Assembly (NCBI RefSeq): GCF_900100315.1
Contig: NZ_FNFF01000002.1
Coordinates: 62,001-126,000, forward strand
Direction of reading: 5' to 3'
DNA: 64,000 nucleotides
From: Streptomyces indicus
GTDB taxonomy: Bacteria; Actinomycetota; Actinomycetes; Streptomycetales; Streptomycetaceae
Each line of letters begins with the position of its first letter. Within the stretch, counting starts at the first letter, position 1. A program made the translations under genes and the position numbers. The notes under the pieces are model-generated. The model was not told the origin of the DNA. It saw only the letters and a program-made list of their open reading frames with translations, and made no database searches. Below, piece by piece: positions 36,201 to 43,436 of the stretch.

Positions 36201-36550
36201 CGCCGTTCCCTTCAGCTGCGCACGTCCCGTCATGCTACGGGCAGGGCGCGGCCCTGTATCCGGCGCCCGACCGCAGGTCCGGCCCGCACGCGACGGGCAT
36301 TGCGAGTCACAGGCATTGGGCGCCACCGGCATACCGCGCCACGGGCATCGCGCGCGAAGGACATCGCCGGCCGCGGCCGCAGCTCCCGTACCCGAGGGCC
36401 GCCCTGCTCCCCGTACCACCGCGCCTACGATGATCCGGCGAGCGGCCGCCGTGACCCGGCGACCGCGGCGCAGCCCTCACCCGGAGCACCGCGCTCCAGC
36501 CGCCACCCGGTGCACCGCACCCGCACCGCACCCACCGACCGGAGGACCCC
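36201..36550. other. Divergent intergenic stretch between the DUF4190 and deaminase genes
   Basis: About 350 bases without a convincing gene. It contains a degenerate 16-bp tandem array at 36293-36372. It should also hold the promoters for both flanking genes, although no clear -10/-35 pair stands out. GGAGG precedes the GTG start of the deaminase at 36551. Confidence 0.5.
36293..36372. repeat. Five degenerate 16-bp tandem units
   Basis: Units start at 36293, 36309, 36325, 36341 and 36357, each close to ACGGGCATYGCGCGCC. The invariant core is RSGRCAT at the same offset in each unit. The exact 16-base period without gaps indicates a true array. Confidence 0.75.
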
Positions 36551-37588
36551 GTGACCGCGACGGACCTGACCCGCTTCATCGCCGGGCTGCCCAAGGCCGA
36601 ACTGCACGTCCACCACGTGGGCTCCGCCTCGCCCCGGATCGTCGCCGACCTCGCCGCCCGCCACCCCGACTCGACGGTCCCGACCGACCCCGAGGCGCTG
36701 GTGGACTTCTTCACGTTCACGGACTTCGCCCACTTCATCGAGGTGTACCTGGCGGTCGTGGACCTGGTGCGCACCCCCCAGGACGTCCGGCACCTCACCT
36801 TCGAGGTGGCCCGCGACATGGCCCGCCAGAACATCCGGTACGCGGAGCTGACCATCACCCCGTACAGCTCCGTGAAGCGCGGCATCGACGCGCGCGCCTT
36901 CATGGACGCGATCGAGGACGCGCGCAAGGCGGCCGAGTCCGAGTTCGGCACGGTGCTGCGCTGGTGCTTCGACATCCCCGGCGAGGCCGGGCTCGAGGCT
37001 GCCGAGGTGACCGCACAGCTCGCCACGGACGATGCGCTGCGCCCGGAGGGCCTGGTCTCCTTCGGGCTCGGCGGCCCCGAAATCGGCGTACCGCGCCCGC
37101 AGTTCAAGCCGTACTTCGACCGCGCCATCGCGGCCGGCCTGCACTCGGTCCCGCACGCGGGCGAGACCACCGGGCCGCAGACGGTCTGGGACGCCCTCAA
37201 CGAACTGGGCGCCGAGCGCATCGGCCACGGCACGAGCTCCACCCAGGACCCCGCCCTGCTCGCGCACCTGGCCGAGCGCGGCATCCCGCTCGAGGTCTGC
37301 CCGACGTCCAACATCGCCACGCGCGCCGTGGCCACCCTGGACGAGCACCCCGTCAAGGAGATGGTGCAGGCCGGCGTGACGGTCACCATCAACTCCGACG
37401 ACCCGCCGATGTTCGGCACGGACCTCAACTCGGAGTACGCGGTGGCCGCCCGCCTCCTCGGCCTCGACGAGCGCGGTCTGGCCGGCCTCGCGCGGAACGC
37501 CGTGGACGCGTCCTTCCTCGACGCGGCCGGCAAGCAGCGGATCAAGGACGAAATCACCACGTACGTGGACGGTTGGCTCGCGCCCTGA
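36551..37588 (+). CDS. add: Adenosine deaminase family protein, probable 6-aminodeoxyfutalosine deaminase
   Basis: A 345-residue metal-dependent deaminase (amidohydrolase fold, COG1816). Zinc ligands and catalytic residues are visible: HxH in ELHVHHVGS (His19, His21), HAGE after VPHAGETTG, GHGTSS and the Asp pair in NSDDPPMF. Generic annotation is adenosine deaminase. However, HVHHVGSAS differs from the HLDGS/HLEGA start of true adenosine deaminases. A COG1816 protein of S. avermitilis (Sav2595) was shown to deaminate 6-aminodeoxyfutalosine in the menaquinone (futalosine) pathway that streptomycetes use. I infer that role here; I cannot align the two. The start is GTG 36551 with GGAGG upstream. 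Confidence 0.8.
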   Translation: MTATDLTRFIAGLPKAELHVHHVGSASPRIVADLAARHPDSTVPTDPEALVDFFTFTDFAHFIEVYLAVVDLVRTPQDVRHLTFEVARDMARQNIRYAELTITPYSSVKRGIDARAFMDAIEDARKAAESEFGTVLRWCFDIPGEAGLEAAEVTAQLATDDALRPEGLVSFGLGGPEIGVPRPQFKPYFDRAIAAGLHSVPHAGETTGPQTVWDALNELGAERIGHGTSSTQDPALLAHLAERGIPLEVCPTSNIATRAVATLDEHPVKEMVQAGVTVTINSDDPPMFGTDLNSEYAVAARLLGLDERGLAGLARNAVDASFLDAAGKQRIKDEITTYVDGWLAP

Positions 37589-37633
37589 GCGTCCCGTAGG
37601 GGTTCGCCCCTGACAACTCCGGTACGCCGGGCC

Positions 37634-37667
37634 GGTGCCGCCCCAGGGTCAGCCCAGGGGCGGCACC
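37634..37667 (+). terminator. Hairpin terminator after the deaminase gene
   Basis: A perfect 11-bp stem (37634-37644 and 37657-37667) with a 12-base loop, 46 bases beyond the stop codon. Confidence 0.7.
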
Positions 37668-37812
37668 CTCCGTCGCGATGATCCGCGGCGGCCGTGCGAT
37701 CAGCAGGATGAGAGCCGTCCACCAAGGACGCACACCAGCAAGGTGCACCACGGACGCGCACCACCGACGTGCACCGACTCATCCGCACCCACGGCCACTT
37801 GGAGTTCCCAGC

Positions 37813-38988
37813 ATGCGCGCATCCCTGCGTACGACCGTCGCCGCCGCCCTCGTGCTCGGCCTCGCCGCCGGCGGCACGCTCGCCGCCCCGGCCTTCGCCG
37901 ACGGCCGGCCCGCGACGGCGGCCCCGGCCGCGGTCGCGTTCGCCGAGGAGAACGGCCCGGATGTGGCGGCACTCGAGAAGGCGCTCCAGGGCCTGCCCGA
38001 CGAGCAGGCCACCGCGGCGCTCGTCCGCGTGGGCGGCGACGGCCGCGACTGGCACGGGGTCGCCGGGGTGAGCAGCCTCAAGTCCGGTGCGCCCGCCCGG
38101 GACAACGTCCGCTTCCGGGCCGGTTCCACCACGAAGATCGTGACGGCCGCGCTCACGCTGCGGCTGGTCGCGGACGGCGAGCTCGACCTGGACGGCACGG
38201 TCCAGGAGTACCTGCCGGGTCTGCTCCCCTCCCCCGAGTTCGAGCCCATCACCGTACGGCAGTTGCTCAACTACACCAGCGGCCTGAAGCCGGGCGCCTC
38301 GCTCGGCGACACCGACGAGGAGCTGTACGAGCGCCGCTTCGAGACCCTGACGCCCCAGGAGGTCGTGGCCGCCTCGGTCGCGGCGGGCCCGCTGCACTCC
38401 CCCGGTACGCACCAGCGGTACTCCAACATCCACTACACGGTGCTCGGTCTGATCATCGAGAAGGTCACGGGCGACTCGTTCGCGCACCAGGCCCAGGAGA
38501 GGATCTTCCGGCCGCTCGGCATGCGCGACTCGTACTTCCCTGGCTCCGACCCCAAGATCCGCGGCCCCCACCACCGCGGCTACCAGGAGATGAACGGCAA
38601 GCTCGTCGATGTCACGGAGTGGAACGTGACCGACCGCTTCGCGGCCGGGGACATGATCTCCTCGGCCCGTGACCTGGAGCGCTTCCTGGTCTCCCTCTTC
38701 CAGGGCCGGATCGTGCCGGAGCCCCAGCTCCAGGAGATGTTCACCGTGCCGACGGTGGACGACATCGAGACCGGCGACCCGGCCACCATGGCGGCCGGCC
38801 TCGAACGCATCGAGTACAACGGCAAGGTGATCTGGGGCAAGACGGGCGCCCGCCCCGGCTTCCACACGGTCATCGGCGCGACCCGCGACCTGTCCCGCAC
38901 GGTCGTCTACTCGGTCAACGCCACCGACGCCCACCAGGACGGCGGCCCCCTGGCGATGCGCTTCGCCTTCCCCGCCTTCAACCGCTAG
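37813..38988 (+). CDS. Secreted serine hydrolase of the beta-lactamase / D-Ala-D-Ala carboxypeptidase family
   Basis: A 391-residue protein with a Sec signal peptide (hydrophobic residues 8-24, likely cut after AFA around residue 29). The class-C beta-lactamase-like fold shows the SxxK motif STTK (Ser105, Lys108), the YxN motif QRYSNIHY, and KTG in WGKTGARPG near the C-terminus. It should act outside the cell on peptidoglycan peptides, beta-lactams or another ester or amide. Which one cannot be told from sequence. The start is ATG 37813. Its last codons and stop are part of a 26-bp tandem duplication shared with the convergent gene. Confidence 0.88.
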   Translation: MRASLRTTVAAALVLGLAAGGTLAAPAFADGRPATAAPAAVAFAEENGPDVAALEKALQGLPDEQATAALVRVGGDGRDWHGVAGVSSLKSGAPARDNVRFRAGSTTKIVTAALTLRLVADGELDLDGTVQEYLPGLLPSPEFEPITVRQLLNYTSGLKPGASLGDTDEELYERRFETLTPQEVVAASVAAGPLHSPGTHQRYSNIHYTVLGLIIEKVTGDSFAHQAQERIFRPLGMRDSYFPGSDPKIRGPHHRGYQEMNGKLVDVTEWNVTDRFAAGDMISSARDLERFLVSLFQGRIVPEPQLQEMFTVPTVDDIETGDPATMAAGLERIEYNGKVIWGKTGARPGFHTVIGATRDLSRTVVYSVNATDAHQDGGPLAMRFAFPAFNR

Positions 38989-39028
38989 GCGCGGGAACGG
39001 GGTTCAACCGGCGGGCGCGGGAACGGGG
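38977..39028. repeat. 26-bp tandem duplication joining two convergent gene ends
   Basis: Units 38977-39002 and 39003-39028 match at 23 of 26 bases and both start TTCAACCG. The left unit contains the TAG stop of the serine hydrolase. The right unit contains the TGA stop of the convergent membrane protein (39004-39006, minus strand). Confidence 0.85.
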
Positions 39029-39540
39029 TTGCCCTCTGCCGCACGCCCCGTGAGCGCCTCGAGCCGCTTGATCTTCCGCCGCACCACGTACAGCGGGATC
39101 ACCCCGAACACACCGAACGCCATGTCGATCACCGACCACCAGAAGGGGATCCCCCGGACCGGCCCGCAGATCAGGGCCAGCGGGACGATCCCGGCGCAGG
39201 CGATCATGCCGAACTCGATCACCCAGATGTTCCGCACCGGGTCGCGGTAGGGCCCGTGGAACGCCACGGCGATGACGAGGTGGGCGAAGGCCAGCCAGTC
39301 GGTGCCGTAGAGGAGGAACGGATAGTCCGCGTCGGCCGCGTCCAGGCCGGCGCGGACGCGTTCGATCCACTCCATGAGGGCGGGCAGGTGGTCCCCGACG
39401 GAGAGCCAGTCCAGGAAGTCCTCGGTCCAGCGCAGCTCGTGGACGAGAGGAAAGGCCGTGGCCCCGCTGAGCACCAGGCAGACGACGAACAGGACCAGCC
39501 ACGCGCGGATGCCCTTGAGCAGGGCGGCTCGCTCACTCAT
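39004..39540 (-). CDS. Small integral membrane protein (four membrane segments)
   Basis: A 178-residue protein from ATG 39538-39540. Four hydrophobic segments are seen: WLVLFVVCLVLSGATAFPLV, DWLAFAHLVIAVAFHG, IEFGMIACAGIVPLALICG and WSVIDMAFGVFGVIPLYVV. They are followed by a basic cytoplasmic end (RRKIKRLEAL). It looks like a conserved streptomycete hypothetical membrane protein; no enzymatic motif is visible. The C-terminal NPVPAPAG is encoded within a tandem duplication of the neighbouring gene end, so the last residues may be a recent addition. Confidence 0.8.
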   Translation of the reverse strand: MSERAALLKGIRAWLVLFVVCLVLSGATAFPLVHELRWTEDFLDWLSVGDHLPALMEWIERVRAGLDAADADYPFLLYGTDWLAFAHLVIAVAFHGPYRDPVRNIWVIEFGMIACAGIVPLALICGPVRGIPFWWSVIDMAFGVFGVIPLYVVRRKIKRLEALTGRAAEGNPVPAPAG

Positions 39541-39739
39541 GGCAGGAGCGTACGCCCGTCGTTGAACACGTTCAAAACTGGGGGTGCGCCGCCGGTTCGT
39601 GCTGCCCGGATGCCGAAATGCCATACAAATTCACAAAGTTGACGGTGGTGTCCCCCTCCGGCGCACGGGACCCTCTCGTCGGCGGCGCGCTCCTGCGCTG
39701 TGCTGGTACGGCTCCCGGCGGCACCAGAAGGGACCGGCC

Positions 39740-40921
39740 ATGACCGCACAGCCCGACGCCCATCCCCATACCCTGCCCCTCCCCCTCGACCTCCGGTCCG
39801 ACGAAGCCGTCGCCACCTACGTACAACAGCGCTGGGGCAGGCTCCTGGAGGATGCCGGGGCCGGGGCGGCGCGGCGGTACGAGGAGGCGGAGGCCTGTCC
39901 GAGGGAGTTTCTGAGGCGGGCCGCGGACGAAGGGCTGCACCGGCTCGGACTGCCGCAGGACGTCGGGGGTGACGGGTTCGGCCCGGATGTCTGGGGCCGC
40001 GTCCTGGAAGAGGTGACCTACCAGTGCGACGAGGCGGCGCTCTCCCTGGTGGTGAGCATGTCGACCAGCATCGCCCAGACCCTGCACCAGTCCGGTGACC
40101 CGTATCTGACCGCGCACTACGTACGCCCGCTGGTCACCGGCGAGTTGACGGCCACGCTCGCCTTCACCGAGGACGCCGACTTCTTCTCCTGGGAGACGCG
40201 TCTGACTCCCGACGGGGACGGCGGGCTCCTGTCCGGCAGGAAGTGCTATCTGACCGGAGGGCTCCTGTCGGATGTGTTCCTCGTGTACGCGCTCGCGCAC
40301 GAGGGCCGGCTCGCGGCCTGTCTGGTCCACCGGGACGACCCCGGCGTGGAGCTCACTCCGGCCGGCGGGCTCGGTGCACGCTCGGCCGGGATGGCCGCCC
40401 TGACCCTGACCGGCGTGCGGCTCGCCCCCGAGCGGATCCTGACCTGGACCGACGGGCTCGACCACTCGCAGTGGTACCTGAACGAGCGCCGCAGCATGCA
40501 GGCCTCGTGGACCGTCGGCCGGATGCGCCAGCTGGTGGACCGGTGCGCGGCCCGGCTGCGCACCGTGACCCGGCAGGGCCGGCCGGTCCTCGACCACGCC
40601 AACGTGGCGGCGGGCCTGGGCCGTATGCACATCGCCACCGACGTGGCCCGGACGATGACACACGACGTCCTCGACCGGCAGGCGCGGGGCGAGACGGACC
40701 TCGTGTACGACGCGAAGATCTCCGCGGCCAAGCACTTCACCGCGGAACAGGCGCTCCTGATCGCCCAGGAGGCGCTGCGCGTGCTGGGCGGGCACGCCTT
40801 CTACGGCGACGAGTACTACGGGCGCTACCTGCGGGACTGCGCCGGCCTGATCCCGGCGGGAGGCACCCAGCACTCCCTGGAGATCACCCTGGGCTCGATG
40901 GTGGCCCGGCGCCTGATCTGA
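39740..40921 (+). CDS. Acyl-CoA dehydrogenase-like flavoprotein lacking the canonical catalytic Glu
   Basis: A 393-residue protein with acyl-CoA dehydrogenase architecture: helical N-domain, LAFTEDADFFS in the middle, and the C-terminal LGGHAFYGDEYYGRYLRD region. In most of the family the segment after this reads (F/Y)EGT with the catalytic Glu; here it is IPAGGTQHSLEI, so the Glu position holds Gly. It may use another base or act as a desaturase or oxidase on a carrier-bound substrate, as in secondary-metabolite pathways. It starts at ATG 39740. Next come a MoaD/ThiS-like gene (31-base gap) and a hotdog-like gene, forming a compact three-gene unit. Confidence 0.88.
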   Translation: MTAQPDAHPHTLPLPLDLRSDEAVATYVQQRWGRLLEDAGAGAARRYEEAEACPREFLRRAADEGLHRLGLPQDVGGDGFGPDVWGRVLEEVTYQCDEAALSLVVSMSTSIAQTLHQSGDPYLTAHYVRPLVTGELTATLAFTEDADFFSWETRLTPDGDGGLLSGRKCYLTGGLLSDVFLVYALAHEGRLAACLVHRDDPGVELTPAGGLGARSAGMAALTLTGVRLAPERILTWTDGLDHSQWYLNERRSMQASWTVGRMRQLVDRCAARLRTVTRQGRPVLDHANVAAGLGRMHIATDVARTMTHDVLDRQARGETDLVYDAKISAAKHFTAEQALLIAQEALRVLGGHAFYGDEYYGRYLRDCAGLIPAGGTQHSLEITLGSMVARRLI

Positions 40922-40952
40922 ACCCGGCGGAACGCGAAAAGGGAGGCTCCCC

Positions 40953-41216
40953 ATGCAATTCCACTTCTCCGGACTGCTGTTGCGCTTCACCGGATACGAA
41001 CGCAGCGTCACGGTCGAGGCCGACTCCCTTGCGGAGGCGATGCGTTCGGTGCGGGTGCGGTTCCCGCAGCTCGGGCCGGTCCTGTGGGACGACGAGGGCC
41101 GGCTGCGGCAGGTGCACCGGCTGATCGTGAACGGCGAGGTCGTGGCCGCTGACACAGACCGGCCCCTGCGGGACGGCGACGAGGTCGAGTTCCTCACCGC
41201 GGTCGCGGGCGGCTGA
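40953..41216 (+). CDS. MoaD/ThiS-like beta-grasp sulfur carrier protein
   Basis: An 87-residue protein with the hallmarks of the ubiquitin-like sulfur carriers. A central VNGEVV strand is followed by PLRDGDEVEFLTAVAGG ending exactly at the C-terminal Gly-Gly. That tail is adenylated and thiocarboxylated in ThiS, MoaD and CysO, and the DGDEVEF block is typical of MoaD. AGGAGG-like GGGAGG lies 10 bases before the ATG. The stop overlaps the next start (TGATG), so it is co-translated with the hotdog-like protein. No E1-like activating enzyme or sulfurtransferase gene is nearby; a housekeeping MoeZ/MoeB could serve. In this context it may deliver sulfur to a pathway intermediate. Confidence 0.85.
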   Translation: MQFHFSGLLLRFTGYERSVTVEADSLAEAMRSVRVRFPQLGPVLWDDEGRLRQVHRLIVNGEVVAADTDRPLRDGDEVEFLTAVAGG

Positions 41217-42046
41217 TGGAGCCGCGCCTGGTCCGGCTCAGCGAGCCCGGCACCACCACCATGTTCAGCCCGCTCCAGCTGCGGCCGCGGTTCGTCCTCG
41301 GCCAGGCCTCGTCCGGCCTCGCGCGCTGGCTCGGGCAGTACGTGACGCCTTTCCCCGCGATGGTGGCGGAGTACGGCAACGCGGTGGTCGTGACCGATCT
41401 GCGGATCGACGACGTGCCCGGCCGCCCGGGGTTCACCGAGGCCGCGTCCGTGGACGTGCGGTGCGGCCTCACCCTCGATCCGGCAGGGGAGCGCATGCGG
41501 CTCACGGTCGACTGCGCGGCCGGCGGCCGGCCGCTGGCCCACGCGGTCCTGTCGGCCCGGGTCCTCTCGGTGGCCGAGGGCGCCGGTCTGTCGGCGGGCC
41601 CCGGGGTGCTGCACGCCGCACTGCGCGAGCGGTTCACACCCGCCGAGACCGTCCCCGTCCCGCGCCCGCCCGACCCGCACCCCGGCCACGGCCCGGAGGT
41701 GCTGCCCGAGCAGGAGTGGCGCACCTTCATCAGCCGCAGCCACGCCGAGGTCGCCGACCAGTGGTCGTACATCGAGATGGCCGAACTGGCCACGCAGGCA
41801 AGGGAACGGCTGTTCACCGAGGGGCTGCACGGCGAGCTGCCGCCGCACCGCGTGATCGGCACGCCGACCCGCACGCTGCACGCCTTCTTCCGCCGGCCCA
41901 TGTTCGTCTACGACGCCTGCGTGGTCCGTACGTCCGCACACGCCGTCCCGGACACGGGCGGCCTCTGCTTCCGGCACCGGATCGGGCCGCCGGGCGCGCG
42001 CAGGGCGCACCTGACGGTCTGCGAGGTGCTCGAACCGCAGCCGTGA
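41216..42046 (+). CDS. Probable (double) hotdog-fold protein of a sulfur-carrier cassette
   Basis: A 276-residue soluble protein with no signal or membrane segment. I see two similar halves. The first (about residues 20-115) has a long strand-rich run ending RPLAHAVLSARVLSV. The second (about 160-270) has SHAEVADQWSYIEMAELATQARERLF followed by strands (RTLHAFFRRPMFVYDACVV, AHLTVCEVLE). This is the layout of hotdog thioesterases/dehydratases (a helix packed on a sheet, repeated). The fold call is tentative and no active-site residue is certain. It overlaps the MoaD-like gene by one base and is convergent with a potD paralogue only 9 bases away. Confidence 0.6.
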   Translation: MEPRLVRLSEPGTTTMFSPLQLRPRFVLGQASSGLARWLGQYVTPFPAMVAEYGNAVVVTDLRIDDVPGRPGFTEAASVDVRCGLTLDPAGERMRLTVDCAAGGRPLAHAVLSARVLSVAEGAGLSAGPGVLHAALRERFTPAETVPVPRPPDPHPGHGPEVLPEQEWRTFISRSHAEVADQWSYIEMAELATQARERLFTEGLHGELPPHRVIGTPTRTLHAFFRRPMFVYDACVVRTSAHAVPDTGGLCFRHRIGPPGARRAHLTVCEVLEPQP

Positions 42047-42055
42047 GCAGGGGGT

Positions 42056-43339
42056 CTACAGCCCCACGATCCCGTTCCAGCGCTTGGCCAGCTCCGGCCG
42101 CTCCTTCGGCGTGATGTCCCGGGCGATCGCCAGACGCGTACGCATCGCGTCGTCCGGGAAGATGAGCGGGTCCTCGGCCAGGGCCGCGAGCTCCTCGTCC
42201 TTGGAGTTCGCGAGGACGTCGCGGGCCGCGGGGACGGGGCAGACGTAGTTGACCCAGGCGGCGAGTTCGGCGGCGACCTCGGGGTCGTAGTAGTGGTCGA
42301 TCAGGAGTTCCGCGTTGGCCTTGTGGCGGGCCTTGTTGGGGATCATCAGGGACTCCGACCAGAGCTCGGCGCCCTCCTCGGGGATCAGGAACTCGATCTC
42401 CGGCTTGTCGGCCTGGAGCTGGATCACATCGCCCGAGTACGCCTGGCAGGCGAGGACGTCGCCGCTCTCCAGATCCTTGAGGTAGTCGTTGCCGGTGAAG
42501 CGGCGGATGTGGCGGGAGTCCACCATCTTCTCGACGCGGTCGCACACCTTGTGGAAGTCGTCCGTCTTCCAGTCGGTGATGTCCACGCCTTCCCCCTGCA
42601 TCAGCAGGGCGAAGGCCTCGTCGAGGCCGGAGAGCAGGGTGATCTTGCCCTTGAGGTCATCCGCCCACAGGTCGGAAACCGAACGCAGCTCGCGGCCGAT
42701 CGCCTTGCGGTTGTACGCGATGCCGGTGATGCCCGACTGCCAGGGCACCGTCGACCTGCGGCCCTGGTCGAAGTGCGGGTCGCGCAGGAGCGGGTCCAGG
42801 TACTTGGCGACGTTGGGCTGGCGCGAGCGGTCCATCTCCTGGACCCAGCCGAGCCGTACGAAGCGGGCGCACATCCAGTCGCTGATGACGATCAGGTCGC
42901 GGCCGGTCTCCTGGCGGTTGAGCAGCGAGGGGCTGATCTTGCCGAAGAACTCGTCGTTGTCGTTGATCTCCTCCGTGTAGTGCACGGAGATCCCGGTGCG
43001 CTGTTCGAAGGCGTCCAGCGTGGGCCGCTTCGACTCGTCCTCGTCGTCGGTGTCGATGTAGAGCGGCCAGTTGGCGAAGCTGAGCCGCTTCTCGCGCGCC
43101 GACCGGTCGGCCGCGCCCCGGTCCTCGGGACCGATGTACGCGGCCGGCACTCCGCAGCCGGCCAGCGCGCCGAGGGCCGCCGTGCCGCCGAGGGCCCGCA
43201 GCAGATTGCGGCGGGACAGGGCGCTGACACTGCGGTGGGGACGGGGCAGGGCACTGACGCTTCGGTTCGTTCGCACTCCGGCAGCTTGCCGGGTGGCCCG
43301 GGGGCGGGCAATGGACGGGGCGTCGAGCGGTCCGTTCAT
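42056..43339 (-). CDS. Second polyamine substrate-binding lipoprotein (PotD paralogue)
   Basis: A 427-residue protein from ATG 43337-43339. A Tat signal with twin arginines at residues 43-44 (SRRNLLRALGGTAALGALAG) leads to a lipobox with Cys62. The mature part (KRLSFANWPLYIDTDDEDE...) closely resembles the operon PotD ([19 protein letters not shown]...), with shared segments such as [16 protein letters not shown] and [20 protein letters not shown]. The N-terminal region carries an internal repeat (RSVSALPRPHRSVSAL). No permease or ATPase is adjacent, so it probably feeds PotABC encoded about 11 kb away or acts as a sensor. PLYID against EYMDV in the pocket suggests a different ligand preference. 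Confidence 0.9.
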   Translation of the reverse strand: MNGPLDAPSIARPRATRQAAGVRTNRSVSALPRPHRSVSALSRRNLLRALGGTAALGALAGCGVPAAYIGPEDRGAADRSAREKRLSFANWPLYIDTDDEDESKRPTLDAFEQRTGISVHYTEEINDNDEFFGKISPSLLNRQETGRDLIVISDWMCARFVRLGWVQEMDRSRQPNVAKYLDPLLRDPHFDQGRRSTVPWQSGITGIAYNRKAIGRELRSVSDLWADDLKGKITLLSGLDEAFALLMQGEGVDITDWKTDDFHKVCDRVEKMVDSRHIRRFTGNDYLKDLESGDVLACQAYSGDVIQLQADKPEIEFLIPEEGAELWSESLMIPNKARHKANAELLIDHYYDPEVAAELAAWVNYVCPVPAARDVLANSKDEELAALAEDPLIFPDDAMRTRLAIARDITPKERPELAKRWNGIVGL

Positions 43340-43436
43340 GATCGGACACCCTGTCGAGGGCTCCGCCCGACGCGTCCCTCCGTATCGGGTCTGCTCAGGC
43401 CTCCGGCAGGTCTTCACCTCCGTATCGCGAGTCCGC

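Noticed and set aside
36307..38934. 875-residue minus-strand open frame
   Set aside because: Antisense to the deaminase and serine hydrolase genes, with no recognisable domain.
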